Shown: positions 54,101-63,528, counted from the first letter of the stretch. The stretch: 64,000 bases of DNA from Salsuginibacillus kocurii DSM 18087 (GCF_000377705.1 NZ_KB898625.1:62001-126000); one strand, 5' to 3'. The notes: generated from the letters alone by a model not told the origin. Program-made: numbers and translations.

Positions 54101-55797
54101 TCCAGCCGAATCTTTTGGCAACTTTCCGGCTCCGGGTTGACGAGACTGCCTTCACGCCCGATGGTCGTGCGTACAGCTGTAATAATTTTTTCGCGGATAG
54201 CATCAATTGGGGGGTTCGTTACTTGGGCGAACAGTTGCTTGAAATAGTTATATAAAAGCTGAGGCCGTTCAGATAACACAGCCAACGGTGAATCATAGCC
54301 CATTGAGCCGACCGGATCTTTCTTGTCGGTCACCATCGGCTTTACTAACTTGTTTAACTCTTCCGTTGTATAGCCAAACGCTTGCTGTAGGATCGTAACC
54401 TGGTTCGGCTTCACTGTATCGTCCTGTTTTTGAAGAGACAGGTCTTCTAGATTCAAGGTGTGTTCGTTTACCCATTTCATATAAGGGTATTCACAAGCGA
54501 TTTCTTGCTTAATTTCCTCATCGGCAATCACCCTGCCCTCTTCAAGGTCGACGAGGAGCATTTTGCCGGGGTGAAGCCTTTCTTTATATTTAATATCTTC
54601 CGGGTATGTGTCGAGCACGCCGACTTCCGAGCCGAAAATAATCATGTCGTCCTTGGTCACATAATACCTCGCCGGCCGTAAACCATTACGGTCGAGGCAA
54701 GCCCCGATCTGCCTACCATCTGTATAAACAATAGCTGCCGGCCCGTCCCACGGCTCCATCATGCAGCTGTGGTACTCGTAAAACGCTCGTTTTTCTTCAT
54801 TCATTCGTTCATCGTTCACCCATGGCTCAGGGACCATCATCATTGCGGTATGAGCGAGCGAACGTCCAGATAGATGCAGAAATTCAAAACAATTATCAAA
54901 CATGGAAGAATCACTGCCGTCTGCATCAATTACAGGCAATACCTTGGCCAGCTCGTCTTTTGGAAACGCCTCTGAATGACAGTACTGTTCACGTGCCCGC
55001 ATCCAGTTGACATTTCCTCGCAAGGTGTTAAATTCCCCGTTATGGATCGTAAATCGATTCGGATGGGACCGCTCCCAACTTGGAAATGTATTGGTGCTGA
55101 AACGAGAATGTACGAGAGCAAGAGCCGATTTAAAATCGGGATGATTCAAATCAATATAAAACGAATCTAGCTGCTCAGGAATGAGCATGCCTTTATAGAC
55201 AATCGTCGTAGTAGACAAACTGCAAAAATAAAAGGCCTCCGGAATGTCGTGTGTTTCTTTTTCAGCACGCTTGCGAACGATATACAATTTTCGCTCAAAG
55301 TCAAGGCGGTCATATGTGTTATCAGCTGGAGCAACAAACATTTGTCGGATGAACGGCTTCGACTTTTTGGCATGGTCGCCGACAAAGGAATCATTCACAG
55401 GTACCGTGCGCCAGCCTAAAAACGTTTGTCCTTCTTCTTTAACAATCCGTTCAACCAGTTGCTCACAGCTTTTGCGGATGTCAGGGTTCTGCGGTAAAAA
55501 CACCATGCCGACCGCATAGGTTCCTTCGGCAGGCAGCTCGATGTCTAGCTTTTCACACGTATGTTTAAAAAAGGAATGGGGTATTTGCGTCATAAGACCG
55601 GCCCCGTCACCGGTGCTGATATCTGCTGACTGTCCTCCGCGATGTTCCAGATTACAAAGTATCGTAATCGCGTTCTGTACGATATCATGAGATTTCTTCC
55701 CATTAATGTGAGCAATCATCCCGATGCCGCACGCGTCGTGTTCGTTTTCCGGGTGATATAAGCCTTGAGGCAACGGATAGCCATAGGACGATTTCAT
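51178..55797 (-). CDS. gltA: Glutamate synthase large subunit
   Basis: GOGAT alpha chain of about 1539 residues. It makes two glutamates from glutamine and 2-oxoglutarate. The class II amidotransferase nucleophile is the Cys in EHDACGIGM, reached after N-terminal processing. The central and FMN domains have [22 protein letters not shown] and the 3Fe-4S Cys in [17 protein letters not shown]. The C-terminal beta-helix has repeated GG-rich turns. The frame opens at 55827, but AAGGGAG lies seven bases before ATG 55797. Upstream DNA is rich in palindromes, pointing to nitrogen control. Confidence 0.96.
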   Translation of the reverse strand: MKSSYGYPLPQGLYHPENEHDACGIGMIAHINGKKSHDIVQNAITILCNLEHRGGQSADISTGDGAGLMTQIPHSFFKHTCEKLDIELPAEGTYAVGMVFLPQNPDIRKSCEQLVERIVKEEGQTFLGWRTVPVNDSFVGDHAKKSKPFIRQMFVAPADNTYDRLDFERKLYIVRKRAEKETHDIPEAFYFCSLSTTTIVYKGMLIPEQLDSFYIDLNHPDFKSALALVHSRFSTNTFPSWERSHPNRFTIHNGEFNTLRGNVNWMRAREQYCHSEAFPKDELAKVLPVIDADGSDSSMFDNCFEFLHLSGRSLAHTAMMMVPEPWVNDERMNEEKRAFYEYHSCMMEPWDGPAAIVYTDGRQIGACLDRNGLRPARYYVTKDDMIIFGSEVGVLDTYPEDIKYKERLHPGKMLLVDLEEGRVIADEEIKQEIACEYPYMKWVNEHTLNLEDLSLQKQDDTVKPNQVTILQQAFGYTTEELNKLVKPMVTDKKDPVGSMGYDSPLAVLSERPQLLYNYFKQLFAQVTNPPIDAIREKIITAVRTTIGREGSLVNPEPESCQKIRLETPILTSKELAKLRHNQLKGFKARTLSILFEVGKDASSLEKRLDSLCTEAEQAIQAGARLLVLSDRGVNEGQAAIPALLAVSGLHHHLIRKGIRTKASLLVDSAEPREVHHFAMLLGYGAEAIHPYLAFASLEQLIANGDLRVTSPEEAVKTFVEAATDGVVKVLSKMGISTIQSYRGAQIFEAVGLHSDVINKYFTRTSSQLEGIGLETIAEETLLRHRKAFHDKRGGTSRLEAGDDFQWRHDGEDHQYNPHTIHLLQQACRTNNYELFKEYSKLITDPVHNLQSLRGLLAFNKREPIPIAEVEPEEEIVKRFKTGAMSYGSISEEAHEALAIAMNRIGGRSNSGEGGEDIARFTKEENGDWRRSSIKQVASGRFGVNSHYLTNADEIQIKIAQGAKPGEGGHLPGKKVYPWITEVRRSTPGVALISPPPHHDIYSIEDLAELIHNLKNSNPNARISVKLVAAAGVGTIAAGVAKGRADLVLISGYDGGTGAAPRTSIKHTGMSWEVGLAETHQTLLLNRLRDRIVVETDGKMMTGRDVVVAALLGAEEFGFSTAPLVVLGCVMMRVCHLDTCPVGVATQDPELRKKFIGAPEHVVHFMQFIAREVRELMAELGFRTINEMVGRTDILTAKQDVDHWKAKDIDLKALLYQPDVPEHVSRHATIEQVHGLDKTLDEQELLPLCKEAIEEQKPVKATVSIRNINRVAGTILGHEITKRYGRDGLSEDTIELTCKGSAGQSFGAFIPPGLTMKLRGDANDYVGKGLSGGKLVISPAKQATYKAEENIIAGNVCFYGAIAGEAYISGIAGERFCVRNSGAHVVVEGVGDHGCEYMTGGKVVVLGQTGKNFAAGMSGGMAYVLDAFDEAFHDKCNQQQVYLQTVTDEHEAQGLYELIKRHVHYTNSAKAKEVLDNWEQILPKLVKVIPKDYLEMQTRLENLEAEGMSKKEAAMTAFNESKQAVEARKDRKGLEGVSDG

Positions 55798-55858
55798 GCA
55801 AACACTCCCTTGTAAATTCATGCTCATGCGGTGTAGTTTTCGTAATATTGGAAGTGAT

Positions 55859-55950
55859 TATTCGAGAATCACGTTCTGTGAACGATTTCGCATAATGCGA
55901 ACCGTAAGCATGTTGAAAAACAAGGTTTGTGAATACGAATTCACAACCGT
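55859..55950. promoter_or_regulatory. Cluster of palindromes upstream of gltA
   Basis: Three inverted repeats lie about 60-150 bp upstream of gltA: CGTTC-TGT-GAACG (near 55872), TTCGCAT-A-ATGCGAA (near 55888), and TGTGAATACGAATTCACA (55928-55945). The last resembles the TnrA/GlnR box TGTNAN7TNACA but has one extra central base. They are candidate operators. Confidence 0.45.
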
Positions 55951-55972
55951 AGTCATCTGGGCACATTATGCT

Positions 55973-56065
55973 AAAAAAGCTTGGCAAAGCCAAGTCTACG
56001 GCGGAGGCTGACCCTTGAGTTGTACGTCTACCGTTTCCTTCAACGATTTATACTTTCTTACGGTG
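55973..56065. repeat. 93-nt interspersed element, copy 2
   Basis: Close relative of copy 3 (57478-57571) and a diverged relative of copy 1 (10723-10815). CTTGGC-AAA-GCCAAG and GCCT/AGGC hairpins are visible. It lies between the permease terminator and the gltA upstream region. Confidence 0.8.
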
Positions 56066-56104
56066 TAAAAAACCTCGTGAGCAAAGTAACACTCACGAGG
56101 TTTT
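56066..56104 (-). terminator. Terminator of the GntP permease gene
   Basis: On the minus strand AACCTCGTGAG and CTCACGAGGTT form an 11-bp stem, followed by six Ts. Confidence 0.9.
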
Positions 56105-56130
56105 CAGATTATGACTTATGCAATTTAGAT

Positions 56131-57450
56131 TTAGATTCCTACCCCAATAGAGAATAAGAAGATGGAGAGAATCAAGCCTAACAGCGGTACAATGACCGTT
56201 AACGCACCGACTGCTGCATATGCGGTCCGATGTGTTTCACCGCATATCACTCGAATCGTGGTAACTGTATACCCCCCGTGTGGCAGGGAGTCAAGTGCTC
56301 CTGACGCTAAAGCAACAATCCGGTGCAAGGCTTCGGGATGAACCCCTTGTTCCAAAAAGTCAGGGCCGAGAATCGGCAAGGCGATTTCCTGCCCGCCTGA
56401 GGCCGAGCCCGTCAGACCGACAATGGCTAACACCGCAATCGCCGCTCCAATTAACGGCTCACCTGGCACGTCAGTCATCACCGTAACCGCGCTGTCAAAG
56501 GCAGGCGTGGCCTGCGCTACAGTACCAAATCCTACCACAGCAGCAGTATTAGCAATAGCAAGTAATGCTCCGAAGGTACCATTTGATGCGGAAGTCCATA
56601 CATTTTCCAAATAGCGGCGATTCAACAACCAGGCTGAAAATACACCACTAGAAAGCGCAATAATTAACGCGGATTCTTCAAGCGTATCATGGAACAAAAA
56701 GGCCATAATCAAAACGACAGCAAGCGGGATCCCAGATAGAGCTGGATTCGGCAATTCCCGTTCTACCTCGACCGGGTCTCCCTCTCGTTCATCAAAGCGC
56801 TCGCCTTTTTTCACGGCACGGTTAATCATCCATTTCAACCAAACGTAGCCTGTTACCATCATGAAAATAGCGACAATTAAGCTAACTTCCCAGCCAGCAT
56901 ACGCTGTCGTGCCGAGGTGGGGAATTGGAATCCAGTTTTGGATTTCCGGTGAACCAGCTGAAGTCATTGTAAACGTCACCGACCCAAAGGCTAGAGCCGC
57001 TGGAATGAAACGGCGCGGCAAGTCTGCTTGTTTGAAAAGACTTAAAGCCATTGGATATACCGTAAAACCGACAATAAATAAGCTGACACCACCGTAAGTT
57101 AAAACTGCACAAGCGGCTACTACCGCAAGAACTGCATATTTTAACCCAAGCCTGTCCACCACCCACTTCGATACACTGTCTGCGGACCGGCTGTCTTCCA
57201 TTACTTTACCGAAGATGGAACCAAGTAAAAACATTAAAAACCATGAACCGACAAAACCAGCAAAGCCGTCCATGTAATCGCCAACATAACTAGCCTCCCC
57301 TTCTCCCACCATCTGCGGAAAAAGAGGAATACCACTTAATACGGCTAAAAATAATGCGCTCAGAGGGGCGGCGACAAGCAAGTTCATGCCGCGCATCGTT
57401 AGCGTAATTAATAGAACAAGACCTCCAAGCAAACCAATCATGCTGAACAT
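56131..57450 (-). CDS. GntP-family permease
   Basis: Membrane transporter of 439 residues with about 12 hydrophobic segments, of the gluconate:H+ symporter (GntP) superfamily. Landmarks are GFVGSWFLMFLLGSIFGKVM, FTMTSAGSPEIQNWIP and ALDSLPHGGYTVTTIRVICG. Related permeases carry gluconate and other hydroxy or carboxylic acids. It follows the HisD-like dehydrogenase gene with a terminator and repeat copy 3 between, so it probably has its own promoter. Import of the dehydrogenase substrate is inferred. Confidence 0.88.
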   Translation of the reverse strand: MFSMIGLLGGLVLLITLTMRGMNLLVAAPLSALFLAVLSGIPLFPQMVGEGEASYVGDYMDGFAGFVGSWFLMFLLGSIFGKVMEDSRSADSVSKWVVDRLGLKYAVLAVVAACAVLTYGGVSLFIVGFTVYPMALSLFKQADLPRRFIPAALAFGSVTFTMTSAGSPEIQNWIPIPHLGTTAYAGWEVSLIVAIFMMVTGYVWLKWMINRAVKKGERFDEREGDPVEVERELPNPALSGIPLAVVLIMAFLFHDTLEESALIIALSSGVFSAWLLNRRYLENVWTSASNGTFGALLAIANTAAVVGFGTVAQATPAFDSAVTVMTDVPGEPLIGAAIAVLAIVGLTGSASGGQEIALPILGPDFLEQGVHPEALHRIVALASGALDSLPHGGYTVTTIRVICGETHRTAYAAVGALTVIVPLLGLILSIFLFSIGVGI

Positions 57451-57477
57451 AAGAATTCTCCTTTACCGTATGCGGTT

Positions 57478-57571
57478 AAAGAAAACTTGGCAACGCCAAG
57501 CCTACGGCGGAGGCTGACCCTTGAGTTGCACGTCTACCGTTTCCTTCAACAATTTATACTTTCTTACGGTG
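57478..57571. repeat. 93-nt interspersed element, copy 3
   Basis: Nearly identical to copy 2. On the plus strand it runs from AAAGAAAACTTGGCAACG to TTTCTTACGGTG. Copies 2 and 3 flank the permease gene as direct repeats. It ends 27 bp before the permease ATG, so it would lie in that gene's leader. Confidence 0.8.
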
Positions 57572-57572
57572 T

Positions 57573-57610
57573 GAAAAAGGAAGCTGGGAGTCTCCCCAGG
57601 TTCCTTTTTT
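57573..57610 (-). terminator. Terminator of the HisD-like dehydrogenase gene
   Basis: AAGGAAGCTGGG and CCCAGGTTCCTT pair around a 6-base loop. It has A and T runs on both sides and lies just after the stop at 57618. Confidence 0.85.
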
Positions 57611-57617
57611 AGTTTGC

Positions 57618-58895
57618 TTACTGGTTCTCATAACGCCGCACGCGCAAGGAAGCTTGTTCTTTATGCCCCATGAAGCCTTCCAGCTCGCATAAGCGCTCTG
57701 CGTATTTACCAATTTCAACACTAGCTTCTTTGGTAGCACGCTGGTACGTGCAGTTCTTCAAGAATTTGCCGACCCACAAGCCGCCGGTATACTTTGCTGC
57801 TTCTTTAGTCGGAAGCGTATGGTTGGTGCCGATTACTTTATCACCATAAGCCACGTTCGTTTCTGGTCCTAAGAACAAGGCACCGAAGTTCGTCATGTTC
57901 TCGAGGAAATAATCCGGATTATCGGTTAATACTTCAACATGCTCATACGCTAATTTATCTGCTTCGCGTACCGCTTCATCGATATCATCAACGAGAATGA
58001 TCGAACCATTGTCGCGCCAAGCCACTTCCGCTACATCTGCTGTAGGTAGCGTTTCAAGCTGGCGGGCAATTTCGTCCTCTAACGATTCAGCAAGCGTTCG
58101 AGAGGTGGTAATTAATGCGCCCGGTGATGTCGGACCGTGTTCCGCCTGGCCGAGAATGTCTGTTGCTACCATTTCCACGTCTGCGGTTTCATCTGCAATC
58201 ACAAGCGTTTCTGTTGGACCGGCAAACAAGTCGATGCCGACACGGCCGTAGAGCTGGCGCTTCGCTTCTGCAACAAAGGCATTCCCTGGTCCTACAATCA
58301 TGTCGACCGGGTCGATCGTTTCTGTTCCAACTGCCATTGCGGTCATCGCTTGAACACCACCAAGCAGATAAATTTCATCGGCACCGGCCATATGCATGGC
58401 AGCGACTGTAGCTGCTGGGATTTCACCATTTGCTGGAGGTGTGCAAGCAATCACTCGGTCTACGCCAGCTACCTTCGCTGTCAAAATACTCATGTGGGAC
58501 GAGGCCACCATTGGATAACGACCGCCCGGAATGTAGCAGCCAACACTGTTTACTGGAATGTTTTTATGGCCCAAAATCACGCCAGGACGCGTTTCCACTT
58601 CAATATCTTGAATGGACTCCCGTTGATGACGGGCAAAGTTTTCAATCTGCTCCTGAGCAAACTTAATATCGTCAATCACATCGTCTGGAAGGTCAGCAAT
58701 CACTTGTTCAATCTGTTCAGACGAAAGGCGAAAGCTTTCCGGCGACCAGTTGTCGAACTTTTCCGATAGCTCGCGCACAGCTTGATCTCCGCGGTCTTCT
58801 ACGTCTTTAATAATACCGCTTACCGCATTTTGTACTTTTGTATCTGCTTCTTGTTTTTCTTGGTCGGTCTTTCCCTGCTTAAGAAAAGTAGCCAT
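57618..58895 (-). CDS. Histidinol dehydrogenase-like oxidoreductase (HpsN-like)
   Basis: NAD- and Zn-dependent enzyme of 425 residues in the HisD family. Visible are [30 protein letters not shown], Zn ligands in [11 protein letters not shown] and catalytic Glu-His in YEHVEVL, then IGTNHTLPT. It is not in a his operon, and its partners are a GntP permease and a LacI regulator, so a catabolic role is likely. HpsN-type members oxidise sulfopropanediol (DHPS) to sulfolactate. That or another diol/sugar-alcohol acid is possible, but the substrate cannot be fixed here. A strong promoter with operators precedes it. Confidence 0.85.
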   Translation of the reverse strand: MATFLKQGKTDQEKQEADTKVQNAVSGIIKDVEDRGDQAVRELSEKFDNWSPESFRLSSEQIEQVIADLPDDVIDDIKFAQEQIENFARHQRESIQDIEVETRPGVILGHKNIPVNSVGCYIPGGRYPMVASSHMSILTAKVAGVDRVIACTPPANGEIPAATVAAMHMAGADEIYLLGGVQAMTAMAVGTETIDPVDMIVGPGNAFVAEAKRQLYGRVGIDLFAGPTETLVIADETADVEMVATDILGQAEHGPTSPGALITTSRTLAESLEDEIARQLETLPTADVAEVAWRDNGSIILVDDIDEAVREADKLAYEHVEVLTDNPDYFLENMTNFGALFLGPETNVAYGDKVIGTNHTLPTKEAAKYTGGLWVGKFLKNCTYQRATKEASVEIGKYAERLCELEGFMGHKEQASLRVRRYENQ

Positions 58896-58929
58896 ACATC
58901 TATCCGCTCCTTAAGTTTCAATTATTCTA

Positions 58930-58943
58930 TGAATACGTATTTA
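58930..58943. promoter_or_regulatory. Candidate LacI-family operator at the dehydrogenase start site
   Basis: TGAATACGTATTTA, a near-perfect palindrome with the central CG typical of LacI-family sites, directly abuts the -10 box of the dehydrogenase promoter. Matching sites occur at 59119-59132 and 55930-55943. Confidence 0.55.
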
Positions 58944-58971
58944 TTATAAAAAGAAAGCGTTTTATTGTAAA
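58943..58971 (-). promoter_or_regulatory. Sigma-A promoter of the HisD-like gene, with cre-like spacer
   Basis: On the minus strand TTTACA-N17-TATAAT. The spacer contains AAAACGCTTTC, a cre-like core, suggesting CcpA or LacI control. Predicted start is near 58936, about 41 bases before the ATG. Confidence 0.75.
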
Positions 58972-59083
58972 CGGTTAATTTCTGAAAACTCAATGTAAGC
59001 TTGGCACAGCTGAAAAAATTTTTAAAAATGAGGTGTCAAAATGAATTGAAAGATGGAAATAACGGGGGTTTTTTCGTGATTGG

Positions 59084-59113
59084 TTGACTTTCATCCGAGG
59101 AAACGCTTACAAT
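59084..59113 (+). promoter_or_regulatory. Sigma-A promoter of the lacI-type gene, with cre-like spacer
   Basis: TTGACT-N18-TACAAT, with GAAACGCTTAC in the spacer, mirroring the layout of the divergent dehydrogenase promoter. A TATAAT at 59114-59119 is an alternative -10 with poorer spacing. Confidence 0.65.
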
Positions 59114-59118
59114 TATAA

Positions 59119-59132
59119 TGAATTCGTATTCT
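59119..59132. promoter_or_regulatory. Candidate LacI-family operator at the regulator start site
   Basis: TGAATTCGTATTCT at the predicted transcription start of the regulator gene. It is the same palindrome class as at 58930-58943, which suggests autoregulation together with dehydrogenase control. Confidence 0.55.
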
Positions 59133-59156
59133 TTATAATCGGGAGAGGTTTGTCTT

Positions 59157-60155
59157 ATGGTTTCCTCAAAAGACGTAGCAAAAGCGGCAGGGGTTTCACA
59201 ACCTACCGTATCACGTGTATTAAATGACCCAACAAAAGTGAACCAAGAAACATTAGATAAAGTGGAAAAGGCGATGAAAGAATTGAACTATCGTCCCAAT
59301 TTGATTGCCCGAAGCTTGAAGCAGCAAAAAACAAAATCGATCGCCCTCATTTCCGGCCCTTTACATAACTCCTTTTTCGTCGATACAACGACAACCATTG
59401 TGAATTACGCCAAAGAACATGGCTATCATACCTTTGTTTATTTTGAAGATCAGGGCGATAACTTATCTGTTTACGATGAAGTGCTAAAACAGCAAGTAGA
59501 CGGAATTATTCTGTCGTCGATCTTCATTGACGACCCAATTTATAAAGAATTAGAAGCAGCTGGGGTCCCCTTTGTGATGTTTAACCGCAAGCACCAAGAT
59601 GGAGGAAATTATGTGGAAATCGACAATCACCGGGCTGGAGAATTGGCAACGAACCATTTATTAAAGCTTGGCCACACCAAGATTGCCTGGATCGGCGGCC
59701 CTACCTATACGTCCACCTTCCATGGCCGGCTTGGCGGCTATCAAGCAGCCATGAAAGCTACCAATAATGAAGTGGTGCCAGAATGGATTAAACAAGTGGA
59801 CACCACAGAAGAGTCAGTCATTCAAGCGGTTGACGAACTCCTGCTTTTAAACAATAAGCCGACCGCCATTTTTGCTACAACCGATTCGATGGCGCTCGAC
59901 TGCCAAAACTACTTAATGCAAATGGGCTACCGCATCCCCGACAATTTCAGCATTTGCGGCATGGATAATATCAACATTACGGCTCATGAAGCAATCCAAT
60001 TATCTACCATCACCCATGATTCAAAAAAACCGATGGGCCTGTACGCAATCGAACATTTAATCACGATGATAGAAGCAGAAGAAACGCCACCTGCCATGCA
60101 GCTGACCTTAGAGCCTAAATTGATTATCCGCGAAACAACTGGTCCGAAGCGGTGA
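59157..60155 (+). CDS. LacI-family transcriptional regulator
   Basis: Regulator of 332 residues. The helix-turn-helix and hinge helix are KDVAKAAGVSQPTVSRVLND and NYRPNLIARSLK. The periplasmic-binding-protein-like effector domain runs from about 60 to the end (SIALISGPLHNSFFVDTT; KIAWIGGPTYTSTFHGRL; FSICGMDNINI). It is divergent from the HisD-like dehydrogenase gene with 261 bp between, and symmetric palindromes at both start sites are its likely operators. The effector is presumably the substrate or a product of that pathway. Confidence 0.93.
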   Translation: MVSSKDVAKAAGVSQPTVSRVLNDPTKVNQETLDKVEKAMKELNYRPNLIARSLKQQKTKSIALISGPLHNSFFVDTTTTIVNYAKEHGYHTFVYFEDQGDNLSVYDEVLKQQVDGIILSSIFIDDPIYKELEAAGVPFVMFNRKHQDGGNYVEIDNHRAGELATNHLLKLGHTKIAWIGGPTYTSTFHGRLGGYQAAMKATNNEVVPEWIKQVDTTEESVIQAVDELLLLNNKPTAIFATTDSMALDCQNYLMQMGYRIPDNFSICGMDNINITAHEAIQLSTITHDSKKPMGLYAIEHLITMIEAEETPPAMQLTLEPKLIIRETTGPKR

Positions 60156-60429
60156 AAGAATGTTTGATGTCACTTGTTCAGGAGTCAACGAAAAGTGAAG
60201 CCAGCTCGCGCTTATGAACACATATTCTACTATTTGGCTAAAAAGGATATTTAGATAAATAACTGCCATATGTTCTGTTATTTGCCTGAACCCCCTAAAT
60301 TGCTGGCTGTATTTGATGGATTAGCGGCTGTTACCTTTCCCAAAAACACGATTTTGGGAGAAATAACGGAACCAATGGCACTAGTGTTGTAAATCTGTTC
60401 ACAGATCCTTTACTCGTTAAGAAAGCATT

Positions 60430-60785
60430 CCACTATAGTGATTTGTTCTTTGCTCCAGGCGGCGCTTTCCGCGGGCAACACTTCAGCCTCCTAGAGCCGC
60501 ACCCGCTCATTGCGGGGTCTTCAGCTGTTGCTTTTCCCACAGGAGTAGCCACCTATCGCTTCTTAAAGGTTTTCTATAATACCACTTATGAAATCGCCTT
60601 TCCCCATGTCATGTTGACCTGTTGTCAAAAGAGAGAGGACGCTCTACTTCTAAAGGGCTGGTGACATGTTTAGCGAGCGGACTCAACGATACTCCTGCGG
60701 AAAAACGAACCGGAGAAGACCCCAGAGAAGCAAGGCTCGATAGTTAGTCCGAGGAATGGGAGTGGAGGAAGCCGCTAAACAACCA
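60430..60785. repeat. Imperfect inverted pair of a Bacillaceae intergenic repeat
   Basis: A GC-rich unit at about 60432-60560 (GGCGGCGCTTTCCGCGGGC, GGGGTCTTCAGC, TTTTCCCACAGGAGTAG) and a related unit in opposite orientation at about 60662-60785 (CTCCTGCGGAAAAAC, AGAAGACCCCAGAGAAG). Together they fill most of the gap 60156-61077, where no gene is seen. Confidence 0.55.
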
Positions 60786-61028
60786 AAATCAGGACCTTAT
60801 AATTTCCTGCACTTCTTGTGGATACATGTGTAATGCTAGTGAACCAATGACCGTAAATTAGCATTCCAAAACGATTGCAGGCTAATCAGAGTGGTATCTG
60901 ATTCCTGCTGCAGAAGTACAGGGCCAGAGGGGTCGTCCATGGTAAAGGAGTGGGCGGAACTCATAAAAAAACAAAAGTCGATCTTTTTCCAGAATATTCT
61001 GCCATTAAATCTTCCTATATATGTATGA

Positions 61029-61065
61029 GAAAACTCAGCCACGATCCTGTCTTGGCTGAGTTTTT
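61029..61065 (-). terminator. Terminator of the flavin reductase gene
   Basis: AAAACTCAGCCA-N11-TGGCTGAGTTTTT; T-rich on both strands, 13 bp after the stop on the minus strand. Confidence 0.85.
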
Positions 61066-61077
61066 CACTGGAGAGCT

Positions 61078-61578
61078 TTACTCTCCATAAAATTGCGAAG
61101 GAATGGCTCCAAAACATCTGCGATGATACAACATTGGCTCTTTCTCACGAGCAATCGAAATATCTGCAACTTCCCCGATTAAAATGGTGTGGTCACCCGC
61201 TTCGACTTGGTTGTATTTTTTACATTGTAGTACCGCAAACGCATCGTCGAGCACAGGAAGACCTAGTTCAGACATGGACCAATTGCTTTCGCCAAAACGG
61301 TCCGTACCTTTACTGGCAAATCGTTGACATAACTGCTGTTGGTCACCGGCAAGAATATGCACGGCAAAGCGGTCTGAATGCTTGAAAGCGTCCAAGGACG
61401 AGACTTTATGGTCGATCGACCACAGAATTAAGAGCGGGTCAATCGAAACAGAGGCAAATGAATTTACGGTCAAACCAAACGGAGTCCCTTCATCGTCTGT
61501 GACAGTTACGATGGTGACTCCTGTCGGATAGTTACCTAACGCTTCTTTAAATAATGTTTCTTTATCGTTGGAATGCAT
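61078..61578 (-). CDS. Flavin reductase family protein
   Basis: FMN-binding split-barrel reductase of 166 residues (HpaC/DIM6-NTAB type). Features are ALGNYPTGVTIVTV, FGLTVNSFASVSIDPLLILW (flavin phosphate site) and the late ADHTILIGEV-like segment (GDHTILIGEVADI). It supplies reduced flavin to a partner monooxygenase, but no such partner is adjacent. Start ATG 61578 has AGGAGAGG upstream. It is monocistronic with a good terminator. Confidence 0.9.
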   Translation of the reverse strand: MHSNDKETLFKEALGNYPTGVTIVTVTDDEGTPFGLTVNSFASVSIDPLLILWSIDHKVSSLDAFKHSDRFAVHILAGDQQQLCQRFASKGTDRFGESNWSMSELGLPVLDDAFAVLQCKKYNQVEAGDHTILIGEVADISIAREKEPMLYHRRCFGAIPSQFYGE

Positions 61579-61850
61579 GGCTACCTCTCCTAACTTAAAT
61601 AGATTGATAAATAGTCCTTAATTACACGCGGCTTAATACTTCTAACTTGCTTGGTTCCCGTCCGCTTTCCATCGCGGTCCAGGCAACCACTTGCCCTTCC
61701 TTTATTGAACTTCTTCATAGTTCACCTTAATTCCTCTACTATACTCGCAGCACCTCCCCACCTCGCAATATAAATGTGGCCGCAACCAGACACTAAGCAA
61801 GGTGGGTATGCTACACTATATTTACAAAAAATTCAAAAGGGGCTGCTGAA

Positions 61851-62285
61851 ATGGAGACCTTATCGATTAGAGAACTTCAAACCCGGGAAGAAATCAGGGA
61901 AGCGTTCCCTATTATGAAGCAATTGCGTACCCACCTTGATGAACCTACATATCTCGACTTAGTAGTAGACGCGCAAGAGAACGATCATTATAAAATGGTA
62001 GCACAAATCGATGAGGGAGAAATCGTAGCAGTGATTGGATTTAAACCGATGATCACCTTATATTATGGAAGATTCATCTGGGTGTGTGATTTAGTGACCG
62101 ATGCGGATAAGCGTTCACATGGGGTCGGAGAACAACTGCTCACTTATGTGCAAGACTGGGCAAAAGAAAACAAGTTTGAAAGTGTCGCCTTGTCGTCAGG
62201 GTTGCAGCGCACCGATGCCCACCGCTTTTATGAAGAAAAAATGGACTATGATAAAGTAAGCTATGTCTTTAAATTACCACTATAA
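61851..62285 (+). CDS. GNAT-family N-acetyltransferase
   Basis: Acetyltransferase of 144 residues. The acetyl-CoA-binding segment is LVTDADKRSHGVGEQLLTYV (variant of Q/RxxGxG/A), followed by VALSSGLQRTDAHRFYEEKM. Length is normal for single-domain GNATs. AAAAGGGG precedes the ATG. The substrate is unknown. It is followed at once by the 52-nt hairpin repeat. Confidence 0.88.
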   Translation: METLSIRELQTREEIREAFPIMKQLRTHLDEPTYLDLVVDAQENDHYKMVAQIDEGEIVAVIGFKPMITLYYGRFIWVCDLVTDADKRSHGVGEQLLTYVQDWAKENKFESVALSSGLQRTDAHRFYEEKMDYDKVSYVFKLPL

Positions 62286-62287
62286 CA

Positions 62288-62339
62288 GGTGCCTGACCCC
62301 CATTGTGTTAACGCTTTACCGCACTGGGGATCAGACACC
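62288..62339. repeat. 52-nt hairpin repeat, copy 2
   Basis: Same element as 38221-38272, differing in the outer loop and by two bases in the 3' arm. It exactly fills the gap between the convergent GNAT and DUF1761 genes, where it could act as a bidirectional terminator-like hairpin. Confidence 0.85.
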
Positions 62340-62340
62340 A

Positions 62341-62721
62341 CTAAAACATCATCATAACCGCTCCAATTATCGATAATGCAATGAGATGATAACCGACACT
62401 TAACAAATATAAGGAAAACGGGTTCTTCGTGCTTGAACCAAGGCCAAATAAAAAATCTTTGGCATAGGCAAGTGCGATAATAACCCCGAGACAACATCCA
62501 ATTAAGGCCCCTTCCCCTACGGTTGATGCCTGAGCTAAGTGAAGCACGCTATACAACAGCGTTGAGGTTAAAATTGTAACGAGGGTAAGCAGCCCGTACC
62601 TTGGCTGAGAAGGGGAAATCTGAAGAAGCTGCACCCAGCGGTTTCCAAACAAAAACGGTGAATAGTAAAGCATGCCTATAATCATATATAGTATGATGCC
62701 AGTGACGATTGGTAGTATCAT
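62341..62721 (-). CDS. DUF1761 membrane protein
   Basis: A 126-residue protein with four hydrophobic helices. The N-terminal GIILYMIIGMLYYSPFLFG and the later ALAYAKDFLFG fit the DUF1761 pattern of small four-helix membrane proteins. Function is unknown. AGGAAAGG precedes the ATG. It is convergent with the GNAT gene. Confidence 0.75.
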   Translation of the reverse strand: MILPIVTGIILYMIIGMLYYSPFLFGNRWVQLLQISPSQPRYGLLTLVTILTSTLLYSVLHLAQASTVGEGALIGCCLGVIIALAYAKDFLFGLGSSTKNPFSLYLLSVGYHLIALSIIGAVMMMF

Positions 62722-62872
62722 AATACCTTTCCTTTCTTAAGTGAATGAATGGCCCAGGACCTATTCTGCTTTACAATAAGTGGTCCGTAAAACCTTTATA
62801 ATCAAACAATAATATAAGAACAAAATCTCGGAAAGCACTCGCCACAAAAAGTAACCATTGAAATAAACTTAC

Positions 62873-63292
62873 TTAATTCTCTTCTTTGATAAAGTCAGTT
62901 ACTTCGTCCAAATCAGTTGTTTCAAGTACGATGCCTGATTCGTCCAACACAATAAAAGTTGGTGTTTCCTCGATACCTAAGAGTTCTTCTTCCTGTGAAC
63001 CAGCAGTGTTTGATTTGAAGGTCATTTGATTAACATCATCAAGCTCTATCTTTTCGTGAAGAAGGTCTAATTTATCTCGTTCTTTAGCACCTTTGCTCAC
63101 CTCGTCTGAATCGAATGAACCATCATAAAATTCAAATAGGGCATATAAATTGTATTCTTTATCATCACCCATCTCAGGTTTCATATCTCTCAGTAAATCG
63201 ATCCTTTCAACGTCTTCTTCACCCATTGTCTCCTCCGATTCGCATCCTACAATCAAAGTTAAACTTAACATCATTAGAATTAAAAATTTCAC
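62873..63292 (-). CDS. Lipoprotein with thioredoxin-like C-terminus
   Basis: A 139-residue lipoprotein (lipobox LIVGC near residue 17). An acidic middle is followed by LGIEETPTFIVLDESGIVLE and a last helix, the cis-Pro strand region of thioredoxin folds. No CxxC motif is seen, so it is not an oxidoreductase of the usual type. The tail resembles that of the broken lipoprotein at 29830-30475. Confidence 0.65.
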   Translation of the reverse strand: MKFLILMMLSLTLIVGCESEETMGEEDVERIDLLRDMKPEMGDDKEYNLYALFEFYDGSFDSDEVSKGAKERDKLDLLHEKIELDDVNQMTFKSNTAGSQEEELLGIEETPTFIVLDESGIVLETTDLDEVTDFIKEEN

Positions 63293-63528
63293 TCAATACC
63301 CTCCCAACTTCCAATCCTTATTATCTATTTGCCATTGTATGTTAACATAAAAATTTTCAACATTTGTATTTTGTCATATTTTACAAATTCCTTTATTTAT
63401 ATCATAAAATAACAATCTTTTAGAAAACAGCCTAAATTAAATAATAATAATACCTCCAAAAATCTATAAATAAACGAAATATAAATTTGTCGTGCACTTT
63501 AAAAGGGGAATAAAAATTTCCCTCACCC

